In this document: piece after piece, positions 44,901 through 54,600 of the stretch
How the letters are laid out: each line of letters begins with the position of its first letter
How positions within the stretch are numbered: the stretch's first letter is position 1
Source: Saprospiraceae bacterium
Lineage (GTDB): Bacteria > Bacteroidota > Bacteroidia > Chitinophagales > Saprospiraceae
Direction: 5' to 3'
Assembly (NCBI GenBank): GCA_028285085.1
Contig: JANQQI010000086.1
Coordinates: 1-64,000 of the forward strand
Length of the DNA stretch: 64,000 nt
Program-made: the position numbers and the translations under genes
The notes under the pieces: model-generated
The model's database searches: none
The model's input: the letters and a program-made list of their open reading frames with translations, nothing else
What the model was told of the DNA's origin: nothing

Positions 44901-47900
44901 AACGGGTGCACCGGATGTTGATCCATTGGCAGATGTAACGGTCTGTGGAACCTATACATTACCTGATATTACCGGTACAACACTTACTGGAAGTGAAGCG
45001 TATTATGATGCCCCTGATGGAGGTGGAAACAGCTATTCTCCAGGTGATGTTATTTCAAATACAACTACGCTATACATTTACGATAATGATGGAAATTGTA
45101 GTGATGAAGAAGTTTTCACCATTACAGTTAATATCCCTCCTAGTCTTGATCCTGTTGCACCGGTCATAGCTTGTAATAGCTATACCCTACCACCAATTAG
45201 TGGTAATAATTTAAGTGGTAATCAAGCTTATTACACGGGACAAGATGGCACCGGTACGCAATATAATCCCGGTGATGTTATTTCCACTGATATCAATCCA
45301 TTGTACATTTATGATACCGCCGGAGGTAATCAGTGCGACGATGAGGTCTCTTTTACAATTACCATTAATGATCAGCCAGACATCACTCCCCCAACCAGTC
45401 CGATAACGGCTTGTAACTTCTTCTCTCTACCCGCTATCGATGGCACTAATCTAAACAATCCAGCCTACTATACCGGCCCCGGTGGTACAGGGACGCAGTA
45501 TAATGCCGGCGATATGATTAATAGTTCAATCGTACTATACCTTTACGACGAAGTTGGTGATGCATCTTGTAGTGACGAAGAAACGATTGACATTGAGATA
45601 TTAGTTCAACCCGATATCGATGATATTGGCAATGTAACGGCTTGTAATAATTATACGCTACCACAAATTACTGGTAGCAATCTAAGCGGTACCCAAGCTT
45701 ATTACGATGGGCCTAATGGTACCGGTAATAGCTTCCAACCCGGGGAAATCATGATTTCTTCAGTTACGCTTTTCATCTATGACAGTGCTGGCGCTGCTGG
45801 ATGCGAAGACGAAGAGTCATTCACGATCACCCTCGTTCCCCAGCCTGATATTCAACCGATTGATGATGTAACTGCCTGTGCTAGTTACACGCTCCCTCAA
45901 ATCACTGGAGATTTCATTACTGCTAATGCCGCTTATTACACTGGCCCTAACGGTAGTGGTACGTCTTATTTACCAGGAGAATCGATTAACAGCTCTATCA
46001 CGCTCTACGCTTATGACTTTACCGGATTAGCGAATTGTAGTGATGAAGAGAGTTTTGATATTACGATTACCCCCCAACCAGACATTTTACCGATTCAGAA
46101 TGTGACAGCTTGTGATAGTTATCAATTAGCACCCATTAGTGGTTCTAACCTAACTGCCAACGTTGCTTACTACACTGGCCCCGGCGGTACGGGTACAACT
46201 TATCAAGCCGGTGATATCATTAACACCTCGACCACCTTGTACGCTTACGACAGCTCTGGTCCTGGATGTGATGATGAAGAAAGCTTTGATATTACGATCA
46301 ATCCAACGCCAACAGCTGATTTTACGGTAGAAAGTCCTATTTGTAATACTGGAACATCCACCATCACGTTTACCGGGACAGCCTCTACAAATGCTATTTT
46401 CGATTGGAATTTTGCCGGAGGAACAATCGTCTCGGGAACCGGAGCTGGTCCTTACGAAATTCAATGGATTGGTAATGGTACTTTTAATGTGTCCTTAGAA
46501 ATTGACGATCAAAACTGTATTTCCGATTTAGTCACGCAAGCTGTGGTCATTGAAGCTCCTCTGAGTGAACCTATTATCAATTGTAACTCAACGACTACTT
46601 CGGTAGAATTCACGTGGGGCGATGTAAGTGGTGCATCGGATTACATTGTAACCGTTATTAGTGGCCCGACGGGTACTCAGACCACTCCCAACACCTACTT
46701 GGTTGATGGCCTTGCGCCAAATACAACGGTAGAGATTATGGTAGAAGCAGTAGGTAATGGTCCTTGCGGCAGTAGTTTTGCTTCTGCGACTTGTACGGCT
46801 ACTGACTGCCCGGATATTAGCTTGGATATCACTCCAGTCGACGATATTTGCTTGGACGGAAATACAGCCGCATTTGATCTTTTGGTTTCCATTACAAATA
46901 GCGATGGATCGGGAACTGGCGTTTGGAGTGGTCCTGGCATTACAAATACCACCAATGGCACTTTCGATCCAAATGATCCAAGTGTTAGCATTGGAGCAAA
47001 TACTGTTGTCTTCACCTTTACTGAGCAATCATGTACTTATGTAGCATCTACGATTATCAATGTTTACCAGGTGCCAACGGCCGACTTTAGTCTAGCCAAC
47101 GAGGCCTGTATTGGTGATACCCTGACACTTACATACGACGGTAGCGGCTCGGTGAATGCAGATTATGATTGGAATTTCGGTAATGCCGAGGTCATTTCAG
47201 GTACTGGGGCCGGGCCATACGTGCTAACGTGGTCAACCAGCGGCACGGCAACTATTAGCCTGATCGTTACCGAAAATGGCTGTCCTTCAGCACTGGCCTC
47301 TGAAAGTATTACGATCAGTGATCCATTACCACCACTGGTGATCAACTGTAGTTCTACTACATCGGAAATCACCTTTAGCTGGGATGACGTCCCCGGAGCT
47401 ACGGGCTACGATGTTGTTCTTATCAATGGCCTTAGTGGAACCGTCAATGGAAATACTTACACGGTAAGTGGTTTGACTCCAAATGATTCTGTCACTATTG
47501 CCGTTACGCCTTTAAGTGATGGTATTTGCGGAAATGGAGAAACTGTAACGACAACTTGTTATGCCAATAACTGTCCGACGATTGATATCGTCTTGGATGG
47601 CCTAAATATGATTTGTTTAGACGGATCGCAAAGTCCGGTGGCCTTAACCGCAACGCTCAATGGCGGTACTGGAAATGGCACCGGTCAATGGAGTGGCCCC
47701 GGTATTGTGGATACTGATGATGGTATTTTTGATCCAGATGATCCGTCCACGAGTGTAGGTAACAACACCGTAACTTACACCTACACTGAAAGTGGCTGTG
47801 TGTATAATAGTAGTATCAATATCGAACTATTTGCACCACCAACTTCCAGCTTTACTGCGACCAACCCCGTTTGTCTAGATGATAATTGCCTTGTCAATTA

Positions 47901-50900
47901 TGACGGCAATGCATCGGCCAACGCACAATACAGTTGGAACTTCGCGGGTGCTAACATTATTAGCGGCTCCGATCAAGGGCCTTACCAATTACAATTCCCT
48001 GATTTTGGCACGTTTGATATTAGTCTCACAGTAACTGACGAAAATGGTTGTGTGAGCTCAGAGACAATTCAGAGTATTGAGGTCGTACCACCATTGGCCG
48101 AGCCGACGATCAGTTGCAACAGTACTATTTCTTCTATTGAGTTCAACTGGTTACCTATAAATGGTGCGGATAGCTATGATGTTATTTTGTCAAACGGGCA
48201 AAATACCAACCAAACAGAGACCACTATTTTTGTTGATAACCTGATGGAGAACGAAGAAATCACCATCGAGGTCATTGCTATCAGTAATAATGTTTGTAGC
48301 AATAGCAGTAGTGTCGAAGTTTGTCAAGCGAACGCTTGCCCACCAATCTTAGTCATCATCGAACCTGAGCCACCAATTTGTCTTACACCGAATGTTGGTA
48401 CCGTTATTCTCGACGTGACCATACAGGGCGGCGATGGTACTGGTTTTGGTGTGTGGAGTGGTAATGGAATTGTGAACCCCTTAACGGGCGAATTTGATCC
48501 TAGTGATCCTAGCGTAGTCGTTGGGCCTAATTTGGTGACTTATACTTTTGAAGAAAATGGCTGTGTCATTATTGAGTCCATGGACATCTTCGTTTACGAC
48601 TTACCAGATGCTAGCTTCACGGTAGAAAGCCCGGTTTGTGTTGGACAAATTTCTACAGTTAGTGTTCCAAGCGTTATTGCAGATGCTGATTATACGTGGA
48701 CCTTTGGAAGCGCGAATATCGTTTCAGGAAGCGATGCCGGACCTTACGAATTAACCTGGGATACGCCGGGCACCTACGATATTTCTCTTGATATCACGGA
48801 TGACAACGGTTGTGTCTCTGAAACCGTCACGGAGCAAGTTGAGGTGATTGCCCCACTTACCCCACCGGATATTAATTGTAATACGACGACTAGTTCTATT
48901 GAGTTCACCTGGGCGAGTGTGCCGGGAGCTCTGGGCTATGATATTACGGTATTGACTGGGCAAATGGGAACACAAGGGCCTAATAATTTCTTTGTAGACG
49001 GTCTAATACCAAACGAAGAGGTCATCATTGAAATGACCGTTCTGGGTGATGCACCTTGTGGTGATACTATTGTACAACAATCTTGTATTGCCACCGATTG
49101 TCCGTCGATCCAGTTAACCATTGACCCAGTATCGCCCATCTGTACGGATCCAACCACACCAACCATGATCCTTACTGTTGACATCGTAAATAGCGATGGC
49201 TCTGGAATTGGTGAGTGGAGCGGAAATGGTATTGTGAATTCAATTACCGGCGAATTTGATCCAAATGATCCTAGTGTTATTGCCGGAGCCAATCAGGTGA
49301 CCTTTACTTTCACCGAAGATGATTGCGAATTTAGTGATGACTTGCTGATTACCGTGAACCCCATTCCTGAAGTCGAAGCCGGCGCAAATCAGACGATTGA
49401 CTGTAGTGCTTCGAGCGTCCAGCTCTCTGGATCAGTCATGGGTACAGATCTGATTTATAGCTGGACGGGGCCAGGCATTGTCAGCGGTGCCAATACTCTG
49501 ATGCCAACCGTTGATTTACCTGGTGTTTACACTTTAACAGCAATTAGCCAAACTTCAAATTGTTTTAGTACAGATAATGTCTCGGTCAATCAAGGCCCTG
49601 GTTTCCCTCAGGCTGATGCCGGACCAGACTTTTTCTTGAATTGCGCAGATTCGATTGCAATACTTCAGGGTAATGGTTCTATTGGCCCTAACTACCAGTT
49701 TGAATGGAGTGGCCCGGGCATTGACACTGATAATATGAATAGTCAGTTTCCAATGGTATCAGATACCGGAACTTATATTTTACAGGTCATTGATAATGAC
49801 AATAATTGTATTTCTGAATCGGACACCGTACAGGTCTTTGGTGATTTTAATTATCCAACGGCCCTCATCGTTGCCGATCCAACGGATACGATCGATTGTA
49901 CAATTATGACGCTGGCTCTCATTGGTAATGAAGTACCTAATACGACTTCTGGCTGGTACGATGCAAATGCCATTCTGGTGGCGGATACCAGTGTATATTA
50001 CCTCGAATCTGGAACTAATGGACTCTTCACTTATATTATCCGTGATACCTTGAATGGTTGTGCAGATTCAGATTCCGTAGAAGTGGTTAATAATATCCAA
50101 TATCCAATTATTACGCTACCTACTCCAGGCGTCCTAGATTGTAGCAACGACGAAGTTCAATTGGATGCTACAGGCTCGCAAACCAGTCCAAGTATTGAAA
50201 TTGAATGGGACGGCCCGGGACTTATTGGCCCACTGGATGGCTTGACGGTAACGGCTGTTTTACCCGGTAATTACACTTTGACTCTGACGGATGTCTTAAA
50301 TAATTGTGTCAATGACTCGACGGTAGTTGTAGAAGAGATCATCAACGATCCGCAAGCATTGATTGATGATCCTGAAGATTTGGATTGTGTAAATACCGAA
50401 GTATTGCTCAATGGAACCAACTCACAAGGTGTTGGTCCTCTAGGATATCAATGGGTGTCAAATGGAGATACGATTGCTTTACAAAGTAGTACTTCAGTTG
50501 AAAATCCAGGAACCTATGAGTTGATTGTAACCGACCTCAATACTGGTTGTCAGGATATAGAAACAGTCACCATCACCCAAAGCCAGGATTTCCCAACTAG
50601 TGCGATAATCGAAATCTCTGAACCGACTTGTTATGGAGACAATGATGGCTATATCGTGATTGATAGCGTTTTAGGTGGCACACCACCCTACTCCTATTCA
50701 CTTGATGGTCAAAACTTTACAACCTCAAACCTCCTTGGCAATCTGGAAACTGGCCTTTATACCGTAACGATTGAGGATGCCGCAGGCTGTACTTGGGATA
50801 CCGAAATCAATGTACAAGGTCCCGAAGAAATGACCTTGACTATAGGCGATGACCTGCTCCTTGAGTTGGGTGACAGCGCGATCATTACCGCTCAATACAC

Positions 50901-51381
50901 CCTACCGGACGGTGCCGTACTAGATACCCTGATTTGGACGCCAATGGATCGATTAGAATGTATCGACAGTCTGGATTGCGATCAGGTTGTGGTCTTACCT
51001 TTTGATCCATTTACAATTTCGGCAACTTTAATTGACACTAACAATTGCATGGTTACGGATCAAATTCAATTGCGGGTCAATAAAGAGCGTTTGATCTACA
51101 TTCCAAATATCTTCACACCTAATGACGATGGTCACAATGATATTTTGATGATTTACGGTGGTCAATCCGTCAAAGAAATCTCTCAATTCATGATCTATGA
51201 CCGATGGGGTGAAACGATGTTTGAAGGTCGCAATTTCCAACCCGGTGATCCTGCCTACGGTTGGGATGGCGAATTACGCGGCGAGCCGCTGAATCCTGCT
51301 GTCTTTGTTTATTGGGCAGAGGTTGAGTTGGTGGATGGCCAAAAAATAATTTTTGAAGGTGATATCACCTTAATTAGATAA
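41956..51381 (+). CDS. Giant T9SS type B (gliding-motility CTD) multi-repeat adhesin 1
   Basis: A 3141-residue surface protein. The signal peptide is ~1-39 (FFFLSFTVAYAQ). Residues ~41-445 hold three cysteine-containing beta-sandwich repeats (PANDDCADA, DDPCSAN, LNDLCSA). Residues ~447-655 form a unique cysteine-rich domain, followed by PKD-like modules to ~985. At ~986-1450 are six ~78-residue repeats (TACxxYxLPxI ... YYTGPGGTGTxY). At ~1450-2470 are four ~255-residue units, each with PKD-like, fibronectin-like and VWSGPGI parts. At ~2474-2879 are five ~81-residue Ig-like repeats, and at ~2880-2958 an SprB repeat. From ~3040 there is the gliding-motility-associated CTD (IFTPNDDGHND ... YDRWGE ... 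YGWDG). Probably a SprB-like surface adhesin; the target is unknown. Confidence 0.9.
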   Translation: MIQRIKLPCLCSCLGLLKTKRLPGLLTIFFFLSFTVAYAQPANDDCADAEIVPADGSCGTFTITDATVDLANGSCVGGNLNVWFLFEAEGPDYDITVTGGPGFNPEITLIEFDPTPCDFASATQLDCGPDQITGTGLSIGTKYYVIVTSATNTAGTFELCVETPQGILPPDNDDPCSANVLTPDGTCVSGTTLGATPDVVNPNCANFSNNAVWYSVVLSTGNNSLNVNLQNQNFTGTVAVNVVTFSPDCNGSATIVAGGDYCGPVTNADFDVDGLTPGTQYFVQVATADNNAGDFDICLTESGPPPGCALNDLCSAPEIVTVPVGTTECVTGCNSGATPGPAFGAGGGCFNLPNETVWFSYTPEPTTTFMTVSVTSTDLNQPQIAIFNTTDCANFLQLQCFIGNGGSATINNQSIVPGNEYIIAISDQSGGEGFFDLCIETSSAGSNCNVDSDVSVISTSLGSPFSGPFQPGEQVEICLNINDFNSGTNTNNCQWLHGIVPTFGDCWQPSSFLPTGLPAIVTTPLTNAANGAGTWQWFQDGEVLYNNITPGYYPPGTPVGAGWFFNFAPSNGDICTDFTDPNCTYGDGAGCSDNNNYSWQVCFILTANDYPACESGPTATDCTISFRTFGDGETGGWSSQGCEVDLPIFNNLSMNCCEPPTVNNFPPTTICSGDQTSIVLTSDQDPNVTYTWEVLPSAVTGASSCLSGCGNTITQILTNSTPVTGQVIYQVTATSASGCVSFPVNITVNVLPEIDVSFVPQPPVCAGSCVQLSPIVTGGNPPYDFQWDNGIFGSSPFVCPNITTTYNVTVTDASFCSTESSVTITANSNLTVDILANPDTFICSNDPAYPIILTADVTNGGSGVYTYAWSDGSPSSFIAAPTTDFYCVTVTDVLTQCTGEVCQFIESPLAPFVLIIDPGDLGGCLNEYCLSGVPSGGVWGGVANPLGCVSPEALGQGSHEVTYTYTDPQTLCSETATFDIQVTGAPDVDPLADVTVCGTYTLPDITGTTLTGSEAYYDAPDGGGNSYSPGDVISNTTTLYIYDNDGNCSDEEVFTITVNIPPSLDPVAPVIACNSYTLPPISGNNLSGNQAYYTGQDGTGTQYNPGDVISTDINPLYIYDTAGGNQCDDEVSFTITINDQPDITPPTSPITACNFFSLPAIDGTNLNNPAYYTGPGGTGTQYNAGDMINSSIVLYLYDEVGDASCSDEETIDIEILVQPDIDDIGNVTACNNYTLPQITGSNLSGTQAYYDGPNGTGNSFQPGEIMISSVTLFIYDSAGAAGCEDEESFTITLVPQPDIQPIDDVTACASYTLPQITGDFITANAAYYTGPNGSGTSYLPGESINSSITLYAYDFTGLANCSDEESFDITITPQPDILPIQNVTACDSYQLAPISGSNLTANVAYYTGPGGTGTTYQAGDIINTSTTLYAYDSSGPGCDDEESFDITINPTPTADFTVESPICNTGTSTITFTGTASTNAIFDWNFAGGTIVSGTGAGPYEIQWIGNGTFNVSLEIDDQNCISDLVTQAVVIEAPLSEPIINCNSTTTSVEFTWGDVSGASDYIVTVISGPTGTQTTPNTYLVDGLAPNTTVEIMVEAVGNGPCGSSFASATCTATDCPDISLDITPVDDICLDGNTAAFDLLVSITNSDGSGTGVWSGPGITNTTNGTFDPNDPSVSIGANTVVFTFTEQSCTYVASTIINVYQVPTADFSLANEACIGDTLTLTYDGSGSVNADYDWNFGNAEVISGTGAGPYVLTWSTSGTATISLIVTENGCPSALASESITISDPLPPLVINCSSTTSEITFSWDDVPGATGYDVVLINGLSGTVNGNTYTVSGLTPNDSVTIAVTPLSDGICGNGETVTTTCYANNCPTIDIVLDGLNMICLDGSQSPVALTATLNGGTGNGTGQWSGPGIVDTDDGIFDPDDPSTSVGNNTVTYTYTESGCVYNSSINIELFAPPTSSFTATNPVCLDDNCLVNYDGNASANAQYSWNFAGANIISGSDQGPYQLQFPDFGTFDISLTVTDENGCVSSETIQSIEVVPPLAEPTISCNSTISSIEFNWLPINGADSYDVILSNGQNTNQTETTIFVDNLMENEEITIEVIAISNNVCSNSSSVEVCQANACPPILVIIEPEPPICLTPNVGTVILDVTIQGGDGTGFGVWSGNGIVNPLTGEFDPSDPSVVVGPNLVTYTFEENGCVIIESMDIFVYDLPDASFTVESPVCVGQISTVSVPSVIADADYTWTFGSANIVSGSDAGPYELTWDTPGTYDISLDITDDNGCVSETVTEQVEVIAPLTPPDINCNTTTSSIEFTWASVPGALGYDITVLTGQMGTQGPNNFFVDGLIPNEEVIIEMTVLGDAPCGDTIVQQSCIATDCPSIQLTIDPVSPICTDPTTPTMILTVDIVNSDGSGIGEWSGNGIVNSITGEFDPNDPSVIAGANQVTFTFTEDDCEFSDDLLITVNPIPEVEAGANQTIDCSASSVQLSGSVMGTDLIYSWTGPGIVSGANTLMPTVDLPGVYTLTAISQTSNCFSTDNVSVNQGPGFPQADAGPDFFLNCADSIAILQGNGSIGPNYQFEWSGPGIDTDNMNSQFPMVSDTGTYILQVIDNDNNCISESDTVQVFGDFNYPTALIVADPTDTIDCTIMTLALIGNEVPNTTSGWYDANAILVADTSVYYLESGTNGLFTYIIRDTLNGCADSDSVEVVNNIQYPIITLPTPGVLDCSNDEVQLDATGSQTSPSIEIEWDGPGLIGPLDGLTVTAVLPGNYTLTLTDVLNNCVNDSTVVVEEIINDPQALIDDPEDLDCVNTEVLLNGTNSQGVGPLGYQWVSNGDTIALQSSTSVENPGTYELIVTDLNTGCQDIETVTITQSQDFPTSAIIEISEPTCYGDNDGYIVIDSVLGGTPPYSYSLDGQNFTTSNLLGNLETGLYTVTIEDAAGCTWDTEINVQGPEEMTLTIGDDLLLELGDSAIITAQYTLPDGAVLDTLIWTPMDRLECIDSLDCDQVVVLPFDPFTISATLIDTNNCMVTDQIQLRVNKERLIYIPNIFTPNDDGHNDILMIYGGQSVKEISQFMIYDRWGETMFEGRNFQPGDPAYGWDGELRGEPLNPAVFVYWAEVELVDGQKIIFEGDITLIR
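44911..46302 (+). repeat. Six tandem ~78-residue repeats in giant 1
   Basis: Six consecutive units, each with VTACxxYTLPxI at the start, AYYTGPGGTGTxYxxGD in the middle, a V/TLYxYD strand and a C(S/D)DEESFxITI end. Divergence is highest in the first three and lower in the last three. The pattern suggests a repeated beta-sandwich domain. I do not know a named family for it. Confidence 0.8.
46303..49365 (+). repeat. Four tandem ~255-residue composite units in giant 1
   Basis: Each unit contains, in order, a PKD-like part (ADYxWNFGxAxxISGTGAGPY), a fibronectin-like part (PLxxPxINCNSTTSSIEFTW) and a third part ending GxWSGxGIVNxxxGxFDPND with PSVxxGxNxVTFTFTE. The order is kept in all four, so whole three-domain blocks were duplicated. 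Confidence 0.8.
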
Positions 51382-51690
51382 ATCTTTCCGACGGGGCGCT
51401 TTCTCATCTCTGCGTCCCGTCGATTTTTCCCGTTTAGCTTCCCTTCTTCCTTATCAGGACCAAATTGGCATTTGTCCAATCTTGGCTAGGTAGACTATGC
51501 CCCATAACAAAAGCAATTGAATGTCAATGGTTTATTAATTCCGACAAAAAGAGAACAATATTCTTATAAGCCTATGGGATACAAAAAATAATTAATAAAT
51601 TAGCTTCATACAACAAAGAGAACTCTACTGCGATTACAATCTGCCAAATCTATTTGTCATCGTACCGTTTCGTACCAAAAACTTTAGAAC
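51382..51690. other. 309-bp gap between the two giant genes
   Basis: It holds a strong terminator directly after giant 1 (51389-51428). The remaining ~260 nt are AT-rich without a recognisable promoter pair or ORF. The terminator implies that giant 2 is transcribed on its own. Confidence 0.5.
51389..51428 (+). terminator. Terminator of giant adhesin 1
   Basis: An 11-bp GC-rich stem with one G-U pair (CGACGGGGCGC 51389-51399, GCGTCCCGTCG 51412-51422), a 12-nt loop and ATTTTT, seven nt after the stop codon. Confidence 0.9.
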
Positions 51691-54600
51691 ATGAGAAGGT
51701 TTACCCTCCTACTCTTTGCAGTTTTGCTATCTCAATGTTTACTCTATAGCCAAACTGCCCCCCCGACCGTTTCCAAATCTCAGCAGAAAGTTCCTAAATC
51801 TGAATTAATAGATTTGAGTGCGGAGCAATTAGTTCGCCAAGGCCACGTGCCCGCAGAACATTTGCCAAATCCAACTAATCAGCCTGCGAATGCCTTTAAT
51901 GGTGGCGCACGCGCAGATTGTTTCGATCCTTATATTCCACCCGATGCTACTTATTTGCCCGTTCCAAGAAATGATGACGGTTCTTTTTATATCGCAGATA
52001 TAGGGTTCGATTTCGAATTTTGTGGTACGATCTACAATGATGTGTGGATCAATACCAACGGAAATATTTCCTTCACTCAGGGAGTAGGTGTGTTTAGCCC
52101 TTCCGGTTTCCCCTACAACGTGCCCATGGTAGCTCCATTTTGGGCAGATGTAGATACTCGAAATACCGCTTGTAACGAAATCGTCTATAAGCTTTTTCCA
52201 AACTACATGATTGTGACCTGGGAAAATGTTGGTTGGTACAATCAACAGTGTAACCCCACCAATACCTTCCAGCTTATCATCAGTGATGGTACGGCTCCGA
52301 TTATCCCTGCCGGGAATAACATCCAATTTCGCTACGGTGATATGGCTTGGACGACTGGAGAAGCTTCAGGTGGAGGCCCTTTTGGAGGTGTCCCCGCTAC
52401 TGTAGGTTTCAACAGTGGTGATAATATCAATTACGAACAATTTGGACGTTTTAATTTAGATAATGATAACTACGACGGCCCCTTTGGGAGTAATGATGGT
52501 GTGGATTATCTAGATGGACGTTGTATTATGTATAACTCCGGGATTTCATCTTTGGATATTAGTTGCATTAACTTTGTCGGTTCCTTGGATGGTAATTGTC
52601 AGCTCACCGTTACGCCAGAAGATGTCAGCGTACTCGATGTTGCTGGCTGCTCTGCGGCTACCGTTACACTCAGTCAAGAGGTATTCACTTGCGATGATAT
52701 TGGAGATAATATCATTACTGTAACAGCTTCTAATGATGTCGGCCAAAGTGCAAGCTGTACCGCTACGGTTACAATTTTAACCGGTAGCTGTCCGGCAACC
52801 ACAATCTTTCCTGCTGGTCCGTTCTGTGAAAGTGATCCTCCAACTCAACTCCAAGCCGGCCCACCGGGCGGTAGCTGGAGTGGCCCGGTTTCGCCATCAG
52901 GTTTGTTCGATCCCGCTGGAGCCGGCCCTGGAATACATCTTATTACGTACAATAGTCCGACCAGCTGTCCTTCTTCTGCGAGTATAACTATAGAAGTGTT
53001 CAGTAGCCCGGAATTGACTATTTCGCCCGATCCCGCTGAATTCTGTGAGGAAGATGGCTTTGTTTTACTTACCGCAACTGCTTTTAGTGGTACGCCACCT
53101 TATAGTACATACAATTGGTCAACGCCAAATGGACCTCAAAGTGGGCCGATAATCTCAGCGTTCTTTGCAGGTTTGTACTCCGTGACGATTACCGATGCGA
53201 ATGGTTGTTCTGCAGAAGCCTTTACCAATGTGAATGTCAATCCTACCCCGCTGGTATCTATTGTTGATCCTGGGCCAATCTGTGCCACCGAATCCGTAGT
53301 GACCTTGATTGGTGCACCTAACGGTGGGACCTGGGCAGGAGATATTGTAACACCCTTTGGTGACATTTTCCCACAGATCGAAACACCAGGTATCTACCCC
53401 GTAACCTATACCTACATGGATGGTTTCGGGTGTATGGGTACTGCAACCATCAATATTACAATTACCCCAACGCCTAATTCATTTCCTTCAAATGGAGGGC
53501 CTTACTGCTCCGGTGCGCTCATCGAGCTATTCGGTGGCACTGATGGGATAGGTAGTAATATTTCTTATTCATGGACAGGACCAAATGGTTACACCTCCTC
53601 TCTGCAAAATCCAACTGACGCTACCGATCCTGGATTTTATGTTCTTGAAGTAACCGTTGATGGTTGTATATCCATCCCTGCCGCCACCGAGGTAGTCATT
53701 AACGGTGCGGCCGATGCCGTTGCACTTAACGGAGGGCCTTATTGTCCCGGAGAAAACATAGATTTATTTGGTTCCACCACTGCGACTGGAAATGTGATTA
53801 CTTACGAGTGGAATGGCCCGAATGCTTATTCTTCTTTCGATCAAAATCCAACTGATGCTACCGAGTCGGGAGAATACATCCTGATAGTTACAGTAGATGG
53901 TTGCCCTTCTACTCCAGTGAGTACTACCGTTAACTTTTCCAACTCACCGGATGTCACGGCAATTAATACTGGACCTTACTGCCAAGGCGATGGCATCAGC
54001 CTCATTGGCAGTACGACTTCAACGGGAACAACGATCACTTACGAATGGAGTGGTCCAAATAGTTACACCTCGTTTGACCAAGCCCCTATGGATGCGACTG
54101 AAGCGGGTGACTATCAATTGATTGTTACGGTGGATGGCTGTGCCTCTTTGCCAGCAGTAACCACCGTTTCCATAAATGCTTTACCTGAACCGGATATTAC
54201 GGGTGCCGCTAGCTTCTGTGTTGGCTCAGATGCCGTCTTAGATGCTGGGGTAGGTTATACCGATTACGTTTGGACCGGCAATGTCCCCGGTCAAACCTTA
54301 ACAGTTACTTCTCCTGGCACTTACTCCGTGACAGTAACGGATGCCAATGGATGTACCGGTGTAGATGCTTTTGTTATCTCGCAAGATCAATTACCAACGC
54401 CAACCATTACCGGAGCAGATAGTTTCTGCGAAGGTGGAGATGTAGAACTCGATGCCGGAGCAGGTTTCACCGATTATATATGGACAGGTAGTGTCCCCGG
54501 ACAAACTTTAATGGTAACCAACGCAGGTACTTACTCCGTGACGGTAACCGATGCCAATGGATGTACCGGTGTAGATGCTTTCGATGTGACCGAAAATACC

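Noticed and set aside
46588-47028. Long antisense frames inside the giant genes
   Set aside because: They are complementary shadows of repeat-encoding DNA; products are Ser/Ile-rich without motifs.
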